From Chitinophaga pinensis (lineage in GTDB: Bacteria; Pseudomonadota; Gammaproteobacteria; Burkholderiales; SG8-41), in assembly GCA_943329075.2 (NCBI GenBank), contig CALQCM020000028.1, forward strand, positions 1 through 53,508: a DNA stretch of 53,508 nt, given 5' to 3'. A program made the position numbers and the translations under genes. Numbering within the stretch: the stretch's first letter is position 1; each line of letters starts with the position of its first letter. The notes beneath the pieces are model-generated. The model saw only the letters and a program-made list of their open reading frames with translations, was not told the DNA's origin and did not search any database. Of this stretch, positions 16,989-25,689 are shown piece after piece.

Positions 16989-17162
16989 GGGACTTGAACA
17001 ACCTTAATCGGTCGCCGCCCTCTTCTTGAGAGGCTACACGAACGAAGAAATGCCGATCTGTAGGGACTGAGAACGCTGCATTGCCCGCCTGCGACAAACC
17101 CAACGGGATGGGCTGCTGCCGGCTGTAGGGATACCAATCCTTCGGCAGCAAGTTCGGTTGTT

Positions 17163-17468
17163 TTACTTTGATTCGCTCGACTTTTGCAGGCCTGCATTGA
17201 CGCGTCTTTTCAGATCTCCCGTCGCTCTGAAATAAACGCTATATTTCTCCGGCTTCATGACCGCCGCGCCCGTTTTGGGGTTGCGTGCTTTACGCGCCTT
17301 ACGCAGGCGCAACTGGAAACTGGCGAACTCGCGCAGTTCAACACGACGCCCGTTTGATAATGCCTTGGCGATCGCGTCGATGATTAAATCAACTGCTATT
17401 TCAGCGTCTTTTTGCACCAGATGTTTGTGGCGCGCCGCAACACGCAATATCAATTCTGATCTGACCAT
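17163..17468 (-). CDS. IHF-beta/HU-like DNA-binding protein
   Basis: A 101-residue histone-like protein. MVRSELILRVA at the start, GRRVELREFASFQLRLRKAR in the middle and RNPKTGAAV at the tip of the DNA-binding arm follow IHF subunit beta closely in order and spacing. The conserved Pro of the arm is in NPKTG. It is more basic and divergent than housekeeping IhfB, and it lies in a gene-poor, lower-GC stretch, so it may be an accessory paralogue. It bends or wraps DNA, perhaps as a homodimer or with IhfA. No strong ribosome binding site before the ATG. Confidence 0.82.
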   Translation of the reverse strand: MVRSELILRVAARHKHLVQKDAEIAVDLIIDAIAKALSNGRRVELREFASFQLRLRKARKARNPKTGAAVMKPEKYSVYFRATGDLKRRVNAGLQKSSESK

Positions 17469-18129
17469 TTTTTGTAACCGAATGTTGTACCGATGCCGTT
17501 ACTATTGGCGAGGTTTGTGAAAGCGTGTTTTCCTTCGAACGTTAGGCCCAAAACAAATCTCCAGCCCGGGCTAACGGCAATTCTGAATCGCATGCGGTTC
17601 TGCATCAAAATATTGCCACTATTGATATATAACGCATTTTCACCATTTTACAGTTTTACGTTACTTTAATCCAACCTAAGATTCAAAAGCCCACTGCAAT
17701 CCGATCCGGATTGCAGCAGCATTCATATTCCGCCTTGCCACCACGTGTGCGCCATTTCAGCGCCGGCATCATCGCGACGAATTTGAGGGCACGGCAATCG
17801 GATTGGCAACTGCCGGGAAAATTATTGAGCACCATGGCGGCAAGTGATGGATTGAGAGTGCTGTCAGTGTTGGCACCACAGTGTTCTTTGCGATTGGAGC
17901 ATCGGTCTAAGGCGGGCCGACCAGTATTATGGTTCCAGCTGAGGGGCGTGAATGTCCGGTAACGGACAGATCGACAGTCAGCTTGGGGTCGAGACACGCG
18001 GGGGGGGCACGCCGGTCGCCGCGCCAGCAAGCGGACGCCCGTTATGCCTGGACACCGGGCATCCGTCGTCAGATCGAAGGGCGACGGCTACATTTGTACG
18101 CCGGCGTTCCCGGTCGCCAGATTGGTGTG
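17469..18129. other. Gene-poor, partly AT-rich spacer
   Basis: No ORF with protein-like composition could be supported here on either strand. The part 17590-17690 is clearly AT-rich and may hold promoter activity for the HU-like gene. A small hairpin TGTCCG, GTAA, CGGACA lies at 17953-17968. The stretch separates two leftward gene groups. Confidence 0.4.
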
Positions 18130-19488
18130 TTACTTCAACCAAAGCTCCGCTGCCGCCAGCACATCGTCAACGATTTCCGGCGCCAGCCCGACATAGGTGG
18201 TCGGATCGAGCGCCGCCTTCAGTTCCTGGTCGGTCATCGCACCGCGCACCTTCGCGTCGTCCATCAACGCTTTTTCGAACGGAATGTTGTTCTCAATGCC
18301 GCGCATGGAAATCTCGTAGACCAGCTCGTGCGCGGTCTGTTTGCCGATTTTTTCCGACAACTCGAACATCACGCGTTCGGACAGCAGGAAGCCGCCAAGC
18401 AAATCCAGATTGCTGCGCATCTTCGCCGCATCCACCTCAAGCCCGCCGATGACGTATTTCATCGACGCCAGCACACCACCGACAATCAGGCAAGACTCCG
18501 GCAGCGCGCGCCACTCGGCGCGCCACGCCGCACCGTCACGTTCGTGTTCGATGACCATTGATTCGAGCATCAGCGTGACGTTGTATTTGAGCGCACGGGT
18601 CGCCCCCATCACCGCTTCGCAACTGCTGGGATTGCGCTTGTGCGGCATAGTCGAGGAACCGAGCTTGCCTTTGCTGAAAGGCTCGTAGAGTTCGCCGATT
18701 TCCGTGTGTTCGAGCACGTAGATTTCATTGGCGATTTTGTTCAGCGTCTGCCCCAACATACCCAGCACGCAGACGTATTCGGCGAAACGGTCGCGCGCCG
18801 GCTGCCAGTTGATGTCGGCGACACCGAGTCCGAGCCGCTTCATCAGACGCTTTTCAAGTTCGCGCGCCTGCGGCCCGTACGAAGCCATGGTGCCGACCGC
18901 ACCGACCATGCCGCCGACGAACACACGTTTTTCCAGCTCGCGCAGGCGCTCGTAATGCCGCCCCAACTCCGACAGCCAGATCGCGCTTTTGTGGCCGAAG
19001 GTGATCGGCAGCGCCTGCACGCCGTGCGTGCGGCCGACCATCGGTGTGGCGCGGTGCTGCTTCGACAAGCGGTGCAGGTCTTTGCCGATGGCCTTGAGGT
19101 CGCGCAGATAAATCGCATGCACATCGCGCATCTGCAGCACGGTGCCGGTGTCGAGCACGTCCTGCGTGGTCGGGCCGAAGTGGATGTATTCGCCGAGATC
19201 GCCCTTGCACTGCGCCTGCAGCGCCTTCAGCGCCGGCACCAGCGGATGTTTGATGCGGCGGATTTCGGCGCCGATCGCCTCGACATCAATTTTCGCGACG
19301 TTGACTTTGGTCACGATTTCATCGGCGGCTTCCTGCGGAATAATGCCGAGCGCGGCCTGCTCAATCGCCAGCGCCGCCTCGAACTCGTACCATTTGCGCA
19401 CGCGGTTTTCGTCGCTGAAAATCGCGCGACATTCTTCACTGCTCCACAGGTGCTTGATCAGTGCATCGTCGAAAATGCCGGAAGCCAT
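18130..19488 (-). CDS. Adenylosuccinate-lyase-family enzyme
   Basis: A 452-residue member of the fumarase/aspartase superfamily. It carries the superfamily signature SSTMPHKRNP, the catalytic-His segment GRTHGVQALPITFG and HFGPTTQDVLDTG, and a C-terminal ADSL_C-type domain. Family members split fumarate (or a lactone partner) from a substituted succinate. PurB itself is possible, but the neighbours (an LVIVD protein and a Bug receptor, no purine gene) fit a catabolic lyase or a CMLE-type cycloisomerase better. The ATG at 19488 follows GGAGAG and shares one base with the upstream stop (TGATG), so the two genes are coupled. Confidence 0.85.
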   Translation of the reverse strand: MASGIFDDALIKHLWSSEECRAIFSDENRVRKWYEFEAALAIEQAALGIIPQEAADEIVTKVNVAKIDVEAIGAEIRRIKHPLVPALKALQAQCKGDLGEYIHFGPTTQDVLDTGTVLQMRDVHAIYLRDLKAIGKDLHRLSKQHRATPMVGRTHGVQALPITFGHKSAIWLSELGRHYERLRELEKRVFVGGMVGAVGTMASYGPQARELEKRLMKRLGLGVADINWQPARDRFAEYVCVLGMLGQTLNKIANEIYVLEHTEIGELYEPFSKGKLGSSTMPHKRNPSSCEAVMGATRALKYNVTLMLESMVIEHERDGAAWRAEWRALPESCLIVGGVLASMKYVIGGLEVDAAKMRSNLDLLGGFLLSERVMFELSEKIGKQTAHELVYEISMRGIENNIPFEKALMDDAKVRGAMTDQELKAALDPTTYVGLAPEIVDDVLAAAELWLK

Positions 19489-20699
19489 CAGGTTCTCTCC
19501 AGAATATGCAGGCCGCGCACGCGGTCGAGCAGGTAAATTAAACCACGGTCGTCGACCGTGACGTCGTTGCTTTGCACGCGGTCCGAACCCGGCGGCACGT
19601 CGGGCAGGTAGTAGGCGACTTCCTTCAGCGCATGCGGTTTCGAAATGTCGATGATGCGCAGGCCGTAGGCAAACCACGCCACCGGAATTTCCGTGCCGGT
19701 GACGATTTCGCAGGGTTGGTGGCAACCGGTCATGCGCGGTTGCGGCGTGTCCGGCATGTCTTCAACCTGGAAGGTTGAGATCGGTTGCGGATGTTTTTCA
19801 TCGGTAATATCGACCATCCACAAAAATGCAGCGGGGTATGGCGGGTAATCAGGCTGGCGGAACACGTCTTCGTCTGACACCACCATGAAATCGCGGTTGT
19901 TGATCTTGAACGGAATGCGCAGCGCAGTATGCGTCGGCCACGGGAACGGCGGACTCCAGTCGAGACCGGAGACGAATTTCGGCTTGCTCATGTCCTCGAT
20001 ATCGAGAATGACCAGACCGCCCTGCCAGTAACTCGTATACAAGCGGTTGCCAAAGCGCAGCGGATGATGACATTTGTGCGCATCACCCTTCCACGTCGGC
20101 GTCTCACCGCCGGCGACCCACTGGCCCGGCATCCACCAGCGGCCGACTTCCTCGGGTTTGGCCGGATCCTTCAAATCGAGAATCATCATGATGTTGCCGA
20201 TGTAACCATCCATCGTCGGCGAGATATAGGCGTAACGGCCGTCGAAGTCGAAGCGGTGCACGCCGCGCGCATATTGCGCACCGGGGCCGTCGGTCGTTTC
20301 CCAATTCGTGATGAGCCGGGGCTTCTCCGGTTTGGAGATGTCGTAAATGCTGAGTCCGCCGTTGTAACCAGCGGGCGGCACTTCACCGTTCAGCGCATGC
20401 GCGCCCATGACCTCGCGGTTGGTCACCATGATGTCGCCGTGCACCCGCACCTTGTGCGAGTGCGTGCCCGGCGGCATGGTCAGTTCGGCGATTTGCTTCG
20501 GGTTCTTCGGGTCCTTGACGTCGATGATCAGCGTGCCCTGCGGATTGCGCATGTTGCCCACATACGCAATGCGGTTCTGCACCACCACCTGCCCGCCGCC
20601 GGCGCAATCGTGCCAGTGCACCGGATTCACGCCCGCGGCGTGGCCGTGGTTCTGCACGTCTACGTAACCGACTTCCTTGATACCTTTTGCTTTCGCCAT
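19488..20699 (-). CDS. LVIVD-repeat beta-propeller protein
   Basis: A 403-residue protein of repeated beta-strand units ending in the pattern LxIxDxxxPxxP: TLIIDVKDPKNPKQI, LSIYDISKPEKP, MMILDLKDPAKP, LVILDIEDMSKP and LRIIDISKPHAL. These are LVIVD repeats, which build a propeller. No signal peptide or membrane helix is visible, although His-rich stretches (HWHDCAGG, HKCHHPL) could bind metal. Function is unknown. The stop overlaps the start of the lyase gene, so the two proteins are probably made together. It starts 36 bases after the Bug receptor on the same strand. Confidence 0.8.
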   Translation of the reverse strand: MAKAKGIKEVGYVDVQNHGHAAGVNPVHWHDCAGGGQVVVQNRIAYVGNMRNPQGTLIIDVKDPKNPKQIAELTMPPGTHSHKVRVHGDIMVTNREVMGAHALNGEVPPAGYNGGLSIYDISKPEKPRLITNWETTDGPGAQYARGVHRFDFDGRYAYISPTMDGYIGNIMMILDLKDPAKPEEVGRWWMPGQWVAGGETPTWKGDAHKCHHPLRFGNRLYTSYWQGGLVILDIEDMSKPKFVSGLDWSPPFPWPTHTALRIPFKINNRDFMVVSDEDVFRQPDYPPYPAAFLWMVDITDEKHPQPISTFQVEDMPDTPQPRMTGCHQPCEIVTGTEIPVAWFAYGLRIIDISKPHALKEVAYYLPDVPPGSDRVQSNDVTVDDRGLIYLLDRVRGLHILERT

Positions 20700-20735
20700 G
20701 ATCAGTTTCCTCTGAAAATATCGATGCGCGCGCCC

Positions 20736-21722
20736 TTATTCGGCGCGTATATTGGCCTGCTTGATGACTTTCGCCCACTTGTCATGCTCGCTCTTGATGA
20801 AGGCAGCGAACTCCGCAGGACTGTTGCCGACCGGGTCGGCGCCGAGCTGGCGCAGACGCTCCTGCATTTCGGGCAGATTGAGGATGCGCACAATTTCGCG
20901 GTTGAAGCGCACGACGATCTCGTTCGGCATTTTGGCCGGCGCCACCCAGCCGAACCAACCGATGGCTTCGAAACCCGGGAACCCCGATTCGGCGACGGTC
21001 GGCAATTCAGGGGCGAGAGCGGAACGTTTGACACTGGTAATGGCCAGCGCCCGGACACGCCCGCCTTTGACCTGCGGTATCGCCGTCAAGGCAATGCTGA
21101 ACAAGGCCTGCGCCTGCCCACCGAGCACTTCGGTCAGTGCCGGTCCGCCGCCTTTGTAAGGCACGTGGATGAAATCCGCCTTGGCGACGAGTCGGAATTG
21201 CTCGAGCGCGAGATGCCCCGAGGTACCGTTACCCGCCGAGGCGAAAACCAGCTGGCCCGGACGCGCCCTGGCGTAAGCCAGCAGTTCGCTGACCGATTTC
21301 GCCGGGACCGCCGGATGGACGACAAGAATATTCGGCACCGAGATGCCCTGCGTAATCGGCGCCAGATCCCGGATCGGATCGTACTTGACCTCGCGATACA
21401 GGCTCGGGTTGATCGCAACACCCGCCGCGACGGCTGTGATCGTATAGCCGTCGGGCACCGCCCGCGCGGTCATTTCATACGCAATGTTGCCGTTGGCACC
21501 GGCCCGGTTGTCGATCACGATGGCCTGTCCCATCGCTTCGGTGAGTTGCGGGCTGATGATTCGCGACAAGGTATCGGCCGGACCGCCGGGCGGCACGGCG
21601 ACGATCATGCGGATGGGTTTGTTCGGGAATGGTTGTGCCGCGCCGGCATCCGCCGGCGGCAGCAACAACGGCAACGCAGCCAGCATCAGCGCGCAAGCGC
21701 GCCGAACATGCAATAACGACAT
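20736..21722 (-). CDS. Bug-family periplasmic solute receptor (4)
   Basis: A 328-residue TctC-type receptor with signal peptide MSLLHVRRACALMLAALPLL and mature start near AQPFPNKPIRMIVAVPPGG. The loop DTLSRIISPQL replaces the usual DIxAR motif with DTLSR, a modest deviation. DNRAGANG and DGYTITAV follow. ATG at 21722 is preceded by GTGGAG. It heads the three-gene leftward set with the LVIVD protein and the lyase and probably supplies or senses their substrate. Confidence 0.9.
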   Translation of the reverse strand: MSLLHVRRACALMLAALPLLLPPADAGAAQPFPNKPIRMIVAVPPGGPADTLSRIISPQLTEAMGQAIVIDNRAGANGNIAYEMTARAVPDGYTITAVAAGVAINPSLYREVKYDPIRDLAPITQGISVPNILVVHPAVPAKSVSELLAYARARPGQLVFASAGNGTSGHLALEQFRLVAKADFIHVPYKGGGPALTEVLGGQAQALFSIALTAIPQVKGGRVRALAITSVKRSALAPELPTVAESGFPGFEAIGWFGWVAPAKMPNEIVVRFNREIVRILNLPEMQERLRQLGADPVGNSPAEFAAFIKSEHDKWAKVIKQANIRAE

Positions 21723-21807
21723 CAGGAAACTCCACAGTGACGAGCCCGTATTATCGCATTCTCGGGGGCAATGTTATGATGAACACTGCATTCAAAACGC
21801 CGCTCGC

Positions 21808-22128
21808 ATGACAAATCTCCCGCCTACAAAACTCGTCAGCCTCACCGCACTCGCCGCACTGGTTGCGGACGGTGCGTCACTGGCGGTCGGCGGCAGTTTT
21901 CTGCACCGCGGCCCCTTCGCGCTGATCCGCGAACTTGCGCGGCAAAAAAAACGCCATCTCGAATTCATCAAACCCTCGCCGGGTTACGACGTCGACCTGT
22001 TGTGCCGTGCCGGCGTCGTCACCAAGATCCGCGCCGGCATCGTCGCTATGGAAGGCAACTTCGGACTGGCGCAGTGGTTTCGCAGGGCGGTCGAACGCGG
22101 TGACGCGACGCTCGAAGAACACGCCTGA
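21808..22128 (+). CDS. CoA-transferase subunit A, N-terminal part before in-frame TGA
   Basis: A 106-codon reading frame that matches the first third of a GctA-like (glutaconate CoA-transferase type) A subunit: MTNLPPTKLVSLTALAALV, then DGASLAVGGSFLHRGPFALI. It ends at TGA 22126-22128 directly after LEEHA. The same frame continues at once with ATG 22129 and the rest of the subunit, so the normal protein would run through this codon. In relatives a Cys, Ser or similar residue follows the EEHA/EEYA segment, so TGA most simply derives from TGC or TGG. See the next entry. Divergent from Bug receptor 4. Confidence 0.75.
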   Translation: MTNLPPTKLVSLTALAALVADGASLAVGGSFLHRGPFALIRELARQKKRHLEFIKPSPGYDVDLLCRAGVVTKIRAGIVAMEGNFGLAQWFRRAVERGDATLEEHA

Positions 22129-22623
22129 ATGACCCTGGTCGCGGGGCTGCGTGCAGCCTCTTACGGAATCCCCTTCCAGCCGGTCGCCGGCGTGTTCGGC
22201 AGCGATCTCGCGCGCGTCAACAACTGGAAGACCGTCACCGATCCGTACTCGGGCAAAGAAGTCTATGCGATACCGGCCATCCGCCCCGACATCGCGGTGA
22301 TCCACGTCAACGAAGTCGATGAATTCGGCAACGCGCGCCTCTACGGCACGCCGTTCTGGGACCACCCGCTGACGCGCGCGGCAAAACGCGTGCTGGTCAC
22401 CGCCGAGAAACTGGTTTCGACGGACCATCTGCGCGAGCAACCGGAACTGACGCTGGTGCCGGGCTTCATGGTCGAAGCAGTGGCCGTCGTGCCGAACGGT
22501 GCGTGGCCGGGCTCGATGCATCCGTATTATGACATCGATTATCCGGCGGTCGAACGTTATCTGGACAATAGTCCGGGTGCGCTCGAAGCGCATCTGGCAG
22601 CAGCGCCGGAGGCCAAACAATGA
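22129..22623 (+). CDS. CoA-transferase subunit A, C-terminal part after the TGA
   Basis: 164 codons continuing the A subunit: GLRAASYGIPFQPVAGVFGS, then AIRPDIAVIHVNEVDEFGNA and LVPGFMVEAVAVVPNGAWPG. Together with the part upstream it gives a complete A subunit of about 271 residues. The ATG at 22129 follows the TGA without a gap, so re-initiation could in principle give two fragments, but the first part lacks half of the fold. Either the gene is inactive, or the stop is a sequence error, or the halves assemble. The B subunit follows after a repeat element. Confidence 0.75.
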   Translation: MTLVAGLRAASYGIPFQPVAGVFGSDLARVNNWKTVTDPYSGKEVYAIPAIRPDIAVIHVNEVDEFGNARLYGTPFWDHPLTRAAKRVLVTAEKLVSTDHLREQPELTLVPGFMVEAVAVVPNGAWPGSMHPYYDIDYPAVERYLDNSPGALEAHLAAAPEAKQ

Positions 22624-22650
22624 TGCGTTGCACATCGCAGCGCCGTCACT

Positions 22651-22740
22651 CCTTCCCCCCTTGTGGGGGAAGGCAGGGATGGGGGGAAGTTATTCGCCGC
22701 CCCCCCACCGCTATCCTCCCCCACACGGGGGGAGGAGGTT
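22651..22740. repeat. C/G-rich double-hairpin element
   Basis: CCTTCCCCC (22651-22659) pairs with GGGGGAAGG (22665-22673), and TCCTCCCCC (22714-22722) pairs with GGGGGAGGA (22728-22736). The element separates the A and B subunit genes of the CoA-transferase, which are usually adjacent. Its right end GGAGGAGGTT doubles as the ribosome binding site of the B subunit. Confidence 0.6.
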
Positions 22741-22748
22741 AACGGCCC

Positions 22749-23474
22749 ATGCACACCTGGTCGCCTTTCTCCTACATCGTCATCAATCTCGCGCGCCAGA
22801 TCCGCGCGAACGAGGTGACCTTCAGCGGTGTTAACTCGACACTGCCGATGCTGGCCTGCGTGCTGGCCAAACGCGCCTACGATTTTCATTTCACCTGGAT
22901 CAACGTCGCCGGCGGCGTCGAACCGCAGCCGACTACCATTCCGCATTCAAGCAGCGATCCCGGCATCGTCACCGGTTCGGCGGCGATATTTTCCAATCAG
23001 GATTTCTACGATCTCTGCGCGCGCGGCGGCATCGGTCTCGTCTATCTCGGCTGCGCGCAGATCGACGGCGAGGGCCGCACCAATGTGTCTTCAATCGGGC
23101 CGTGGGAAAAGCCGAAGGTACGCCTGCCCGGCGGCGGCGGCGCAGCAGTGATGCTGCCCACCGCGCAACGTGTGGCGACCTGGCGCACCGAACACAGCCC
23201 GCGCGCGCTGGTGGATAAACTCGACTTCGTCACCGCCTCCGGCAACCTCGCCGCGCTGGTCACACCGCTTGCGGTTTTTCAAAGAACCACCGGGCGCTTC
23301 CGGCTTGAGTCATGGCATCCGGACGCAAGCCTTGAAGAAGTCGTCGCCCGTACCGGCTTCCAATTTGATACGGCTGGCGCCGGGCCAACTCCACCGCCGA
23401 CCGCGAGCGAAACAGCCGCATTGCGCGCCATTGATGCGGATGGTGCATTCGAGGCCGAGGCCGCGATCAAGTAA
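22749..23474 (+). CDS. CoA-transferase subunit B (GctB type)
   Basis: A 241-residue B subunit of a class I CoA-transferase. ARQIRANEVTFSGVNSTLPM is the N-terminal substrate segment and INVAGGVEPQP holds the Glu expected for CoA-ester catalysis. GLVYLGCAQIDGEGRTNVSS and LPGGGGAAVML match the GctB branch. The ATG at 22749 is nine bases after an AGGAGGT contributed by the repeat. With an interrupted A subunit upstream the enzyme may be inactive. It would move CoA between a dicarboxylic or aromatic acid and acetyl- or succinyl-CoA; the acid is unknown. Confidence 0.85.
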   Translation: MHTWSPFSYIVINLARQIRANEVTFSGVNSTLPMLACVLAKRAYDFHFTWINVAGGVEPQPTTIPHSSSDPGIVTGSAAIFSNQDFYDLCARGGIGLVYLGCAQIDGEGRTNVSSIGPWEKPKVRLPGGGGAAVMLPTAQRVATWRTEHSPRALVDKLDFVTASGNLAALVTPLAVFQRTTGRFRLESWHPDASLEEVVARTGFQFDTAGAGPTPPPTASETAALRAIDADGAFEAEAAIK

Positions 23475-23481
23475 CTTCGCG

Positions 23482-23931
23482 CTATTTCAACGGCGAGAAA
23501 TTGGTCGCATCGAGATACACCGACACAATCTTTTCAACGATCGGCCCGTTGGCTTCAGTTTCAGCCTTTACCTTCTGCCACTCGGGATCGTTGCGAAATG
23601 CGTCCCAGTTTTTTTTCGCCGCTTCGCGACTCGGATGCGCAAGTATGTAGACGAGTGTGTTACCGGACATCGGCGCGTCTTCCGGCGTGAAATAACCGAC
23701 GCTGGTGATGCCGTTTTTTGCAAAGATGCGCATGGTGTGATCGCGAAACCGTCCGACCACGTTGCTGATTTTTCCCTCGTGCGCGGTATAAGTCCTCAAT
23801 TCGAACACCCGGCCCGGGCTTTGCGCATAGGCAACGCCCGCACCATCAACGCCACCATGGCCTCCTGCCAGGTAGCCCGCCGCAAACACAGCGACAAATG
23901 ACAGCGAAACAACGACTTTTTTCAAGTTCAT
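23482..23931 (-). CDS. NIPSNAP-family protein with signal peptide
   Basis: A 149-residue protein. Residues 1-35 are a long signal sequence (MNLKKVVVSLSFVAVFAAGY) and the rest is a single NIPSNAP ferredoxin-like domain beginning RVFELRTYTAHEGKI and containing VYILAHPSREAAKKNWDAF. Function in bacteria is unknown; the fold resembles small dimeric alpha-beta-barrel oxygenases. The gene is transcribed toward the CoA-transferase genes and starts 35 bases after the Bug receptor upstream, so the two probably form an operon. Confidence 0.85.
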   Translation of the reverse strand: MNLKKVVVSLSFVAVFAAGYLAGGHGGVDGAGVAYAQSPGRVFELRTYTAHEGKISNVVGRFRDHTMRIFAKNGITSVGYFTPEDAPMSGNTLVYILAHPSREAAKKNWDAFRNDPEWQKVKAETEANGPIVEKIVSVYLDATNFSPLK

Positions 23932-23966
23932 GTTATCCCCCTTGTTGGCGCCACCAATGACGTCAC

Positions 23967-24929
23967 CTACTCCGGCTTCGCCCCCGACTCCTTGATGATC
24001 TTGCCCATCTTGACGACTTCCGCGCGCACGAATTTGGCGAAGTCTTCCGGCGATGAAGTTTCCGCTTCGAGACCCTGCCTGAACAACTGGTCTTTGACTT
24101 CCGGCCGCGACAGCGCCTTGGTAATTTCCGCATTCAGCTTGTTAATGATTTCTTTCGGCACTTTCGACGGCGCGTGCAGGCCGTAGAAAGTATCGAACTC
24201 GTAGCCGGGCACACCGGACTCGGCGAGTGTCGGCAGATCGGGCAGGAAGGCCGAGCGTTTTTTGCCGGTGGTAGCCAGCGCGATCACGCGCTTGGAATTG
24301 ATAAACGGTACGGTGCCCGGCAGCGCCGAGATCATCAACTGCACCTGCCCCGCCACCACATCGGTCAATCCCGGCGCCGTGCCCTTGTATGGGATGTGCG
24401 CCATGCTGGTGCCGGTTTCGATGCGGAAGTATTCCATCGCCAGATGCGATGTGCCGCCGGCGCCGGTGCTCGCGTAGTTAAGCGCGCCAGGTTTGGATTT
24501 GAGCAGCGCGATCAGTTCCCTGGTGCTGCGCGCCGACACGGTCGGGTTCACCACCAGCGTATTGGTCGTCGTACCGATGATCGCCACCTGCGTCAAATCG
24601 CGCACCGTGTCGTACGGCAGCTTCGAATACAGCGTCTGGTTGATGGCGATGGCATTGTGCGTAACGAGTAGCGTGTAGCCGTCGGGCGCGCTCTTCGCGA
24701 CGATGTCGGTACCAAGCGTGCTGCCTGCCCCCGGCCGGTTGTCGACGACCGCAGATTGATTAAAGCCCTCGATCAACCGCTGCGCGACGAAACGCGCCGA
24801 GATATCGTTGCCGCCGCCGGGCGAAAACGGCACCACCAGACGCACTGTTTTCGACGGGTAGGTATCGGCGGCAAATGCCGCGGTTGCTGCGATTGCGCAC
24901 ACGGCGGCGCCGATCAGTTTCACTCGCAT
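23967..24929 (-). CDS. Bug-family periplasmic solute receptor (5)
   Basis: A 320-residue TctC-type receptor with signal peptide MRVKLIGAAVCAIAATAAFA and mature start DTYPSKTVRLVVPFSPGGG. The loop NDISARFVAQRL, DNRPGAGS and DGYTLLVT are all typical. ATG at 24929 has AAGGAG upstream. It is divergent from the thiol dioxygenase gene at 25053, with 123 bases between them, and precedes the NIPSNAP gene. Confidence 0.92.
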   Translation of the reverse strand: MRVKLIGAAVCAIAATAAFAADTYPSKTVRLVVPFSPGGGNDISARFVAQRLIEGFNQSAVVDNRPGAGSTLGTDIVAKSAPDGYTLLVTHNAIAINQTLYSKLPYDTVRDLTQVAIIGTTTNTLVVNPTVSARSTRELIALLKSKPGALNYASTGAGGTSHLAMEYFRIETGTSMAHIPYKGTAPGLTDVVAGQVQLMISALPGTVPFINSKRVIALATTGKKRSAFLPDLPTLAESGVPGYEFDTFYGLHAPSKVPKEIINKLNAEITKALSRPEVKDQLFRQGLEAETSSPEDFAKFVRAEVVKMGKIIKESGAKPE

Positions 24930-25052
24930 CTTGATGCTCCTTGAAGGATTGCTGCCCGGGGCGCAGCTTGGTCAGGTTAATCGCTCACGTGCTAGTATAT
25001 CGCCACTCCGTTAGTCCACCGCCATCGCGCTTAGTTCGCGTGAAAAGTTCGC

Positions 25053-25670
25053 ATGAAAAATCTCGCCCGTTTCCGCCAATTCATCACCGGCTTTACCGAT
25101 CTGGTCGCCGACAAATCAGCCGACGAGGCCGCCGTCTTCGAACGCGGCGGCGAACTGCTCGGTGCGCTGGTGGCGCACGACGACTGGTTGCCCGACGAAT
25201 GCACGCAGCCGCATCCGCAGCATTACCAGCAGTATCTGCTCTATTGCGACCCCTTCGAGCGCTTTTCGGTGGTCAGCTTCGTCTGGGGTCCGGGGCAGAA
25301 AACCCCGGTGCATGACCACTGCGTGTGGGGCATGATCGGCATGCTGCGTGGCGCTGAAAACTGCCGCCGCTTTTTCATCGATGCGCCGAACCAGCCGATG
25401 CGCACCGGCGAACTGTGCACGTTGCAGCCTGGCATGGTCGACAACGTTTCACCGACTGTCGGCGACGTGCACGAGGTAGCGAACGCGCTCGCTGACCAAC
25501 CGTCGATCAGCATCCACATCTACGGCGCCAACATCGGCGCCGTGGCGCGCCATGTCTTCGACCCGGCAACCGGTGCCGCCAAACCCTTCGTCTCCGGCTA
25601 TTCGATCCCGATGATGCCGAATTTCTGGGACCGCTCGGCCGAAGTGCGTGCGGGCCTCCCCAAACAATAA
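25053..25670 (+). CDS. Cysteine/3-mercaptopropionate dioxygenase family protein
   Basis: A 205-residue cupin of the thiol dioxygenase family, which adds both atoms of O2 to a thiol using non-haem iron to give a sulfinate. The iron ligands are visible as His87 and His89 in PVHDHCVWG and His140 in GDVHEV. The cytoplasmic enzyme has the usual length. The HDH context followed by a Trp is common to cysteine and 3-mercaptopropionate dioxygenases, so the thiol cannot be decided. It is followed 19 bases later by a quinone oxidoreductase gene on the same strand. Confidence 0.85.
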   Translation: MKNLARFRQFITGFTDLVADKSADEAAVFERGGELLGALVAHDDWLPDECTQPHPQHYQQYLLYCDPFERFSVVSFVWGPGQKTPVHDHCVWGMIGMLRGAENCRRFFIDAPNQPMRTGELCTLQPGMVDNVSPTVGDVHEVANALADQPSISIHIYGANIGAVARHVFDPATGAAKPFVSGYSIPMMPNFWDRSAEVRAGLPKQ

Positions 25671-25689
25671 AACCGTAACAGGAGCCGCA

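Noticed and set aside
18130..19488. Calling the lyase purB
   Set aside because: Superfamily membership is clear, but the operon has no purine genes, and CMLE-like or other lyases share these motifs.
18640..19536. 298-codon rightward ORF opposite the lyase gene
   Set aside because: Shadow of a well-conserved gene; composition is not protein-like.
19929..21716. 595-codon rightward ORF
   Set aside because: It is antisense to the LVIVD and Bug receptor genes, with Arg/His/Asp-rich sequence typical of a shadow frame in GC-rich DNA.
22126..22128. TGA as a selenocysteine codon in the CoA-transferase A subunit
   Set aside because: No selenoprotein is known in this family, no SECIS-like hairpin stands out just downstream, and ATG follows directly.
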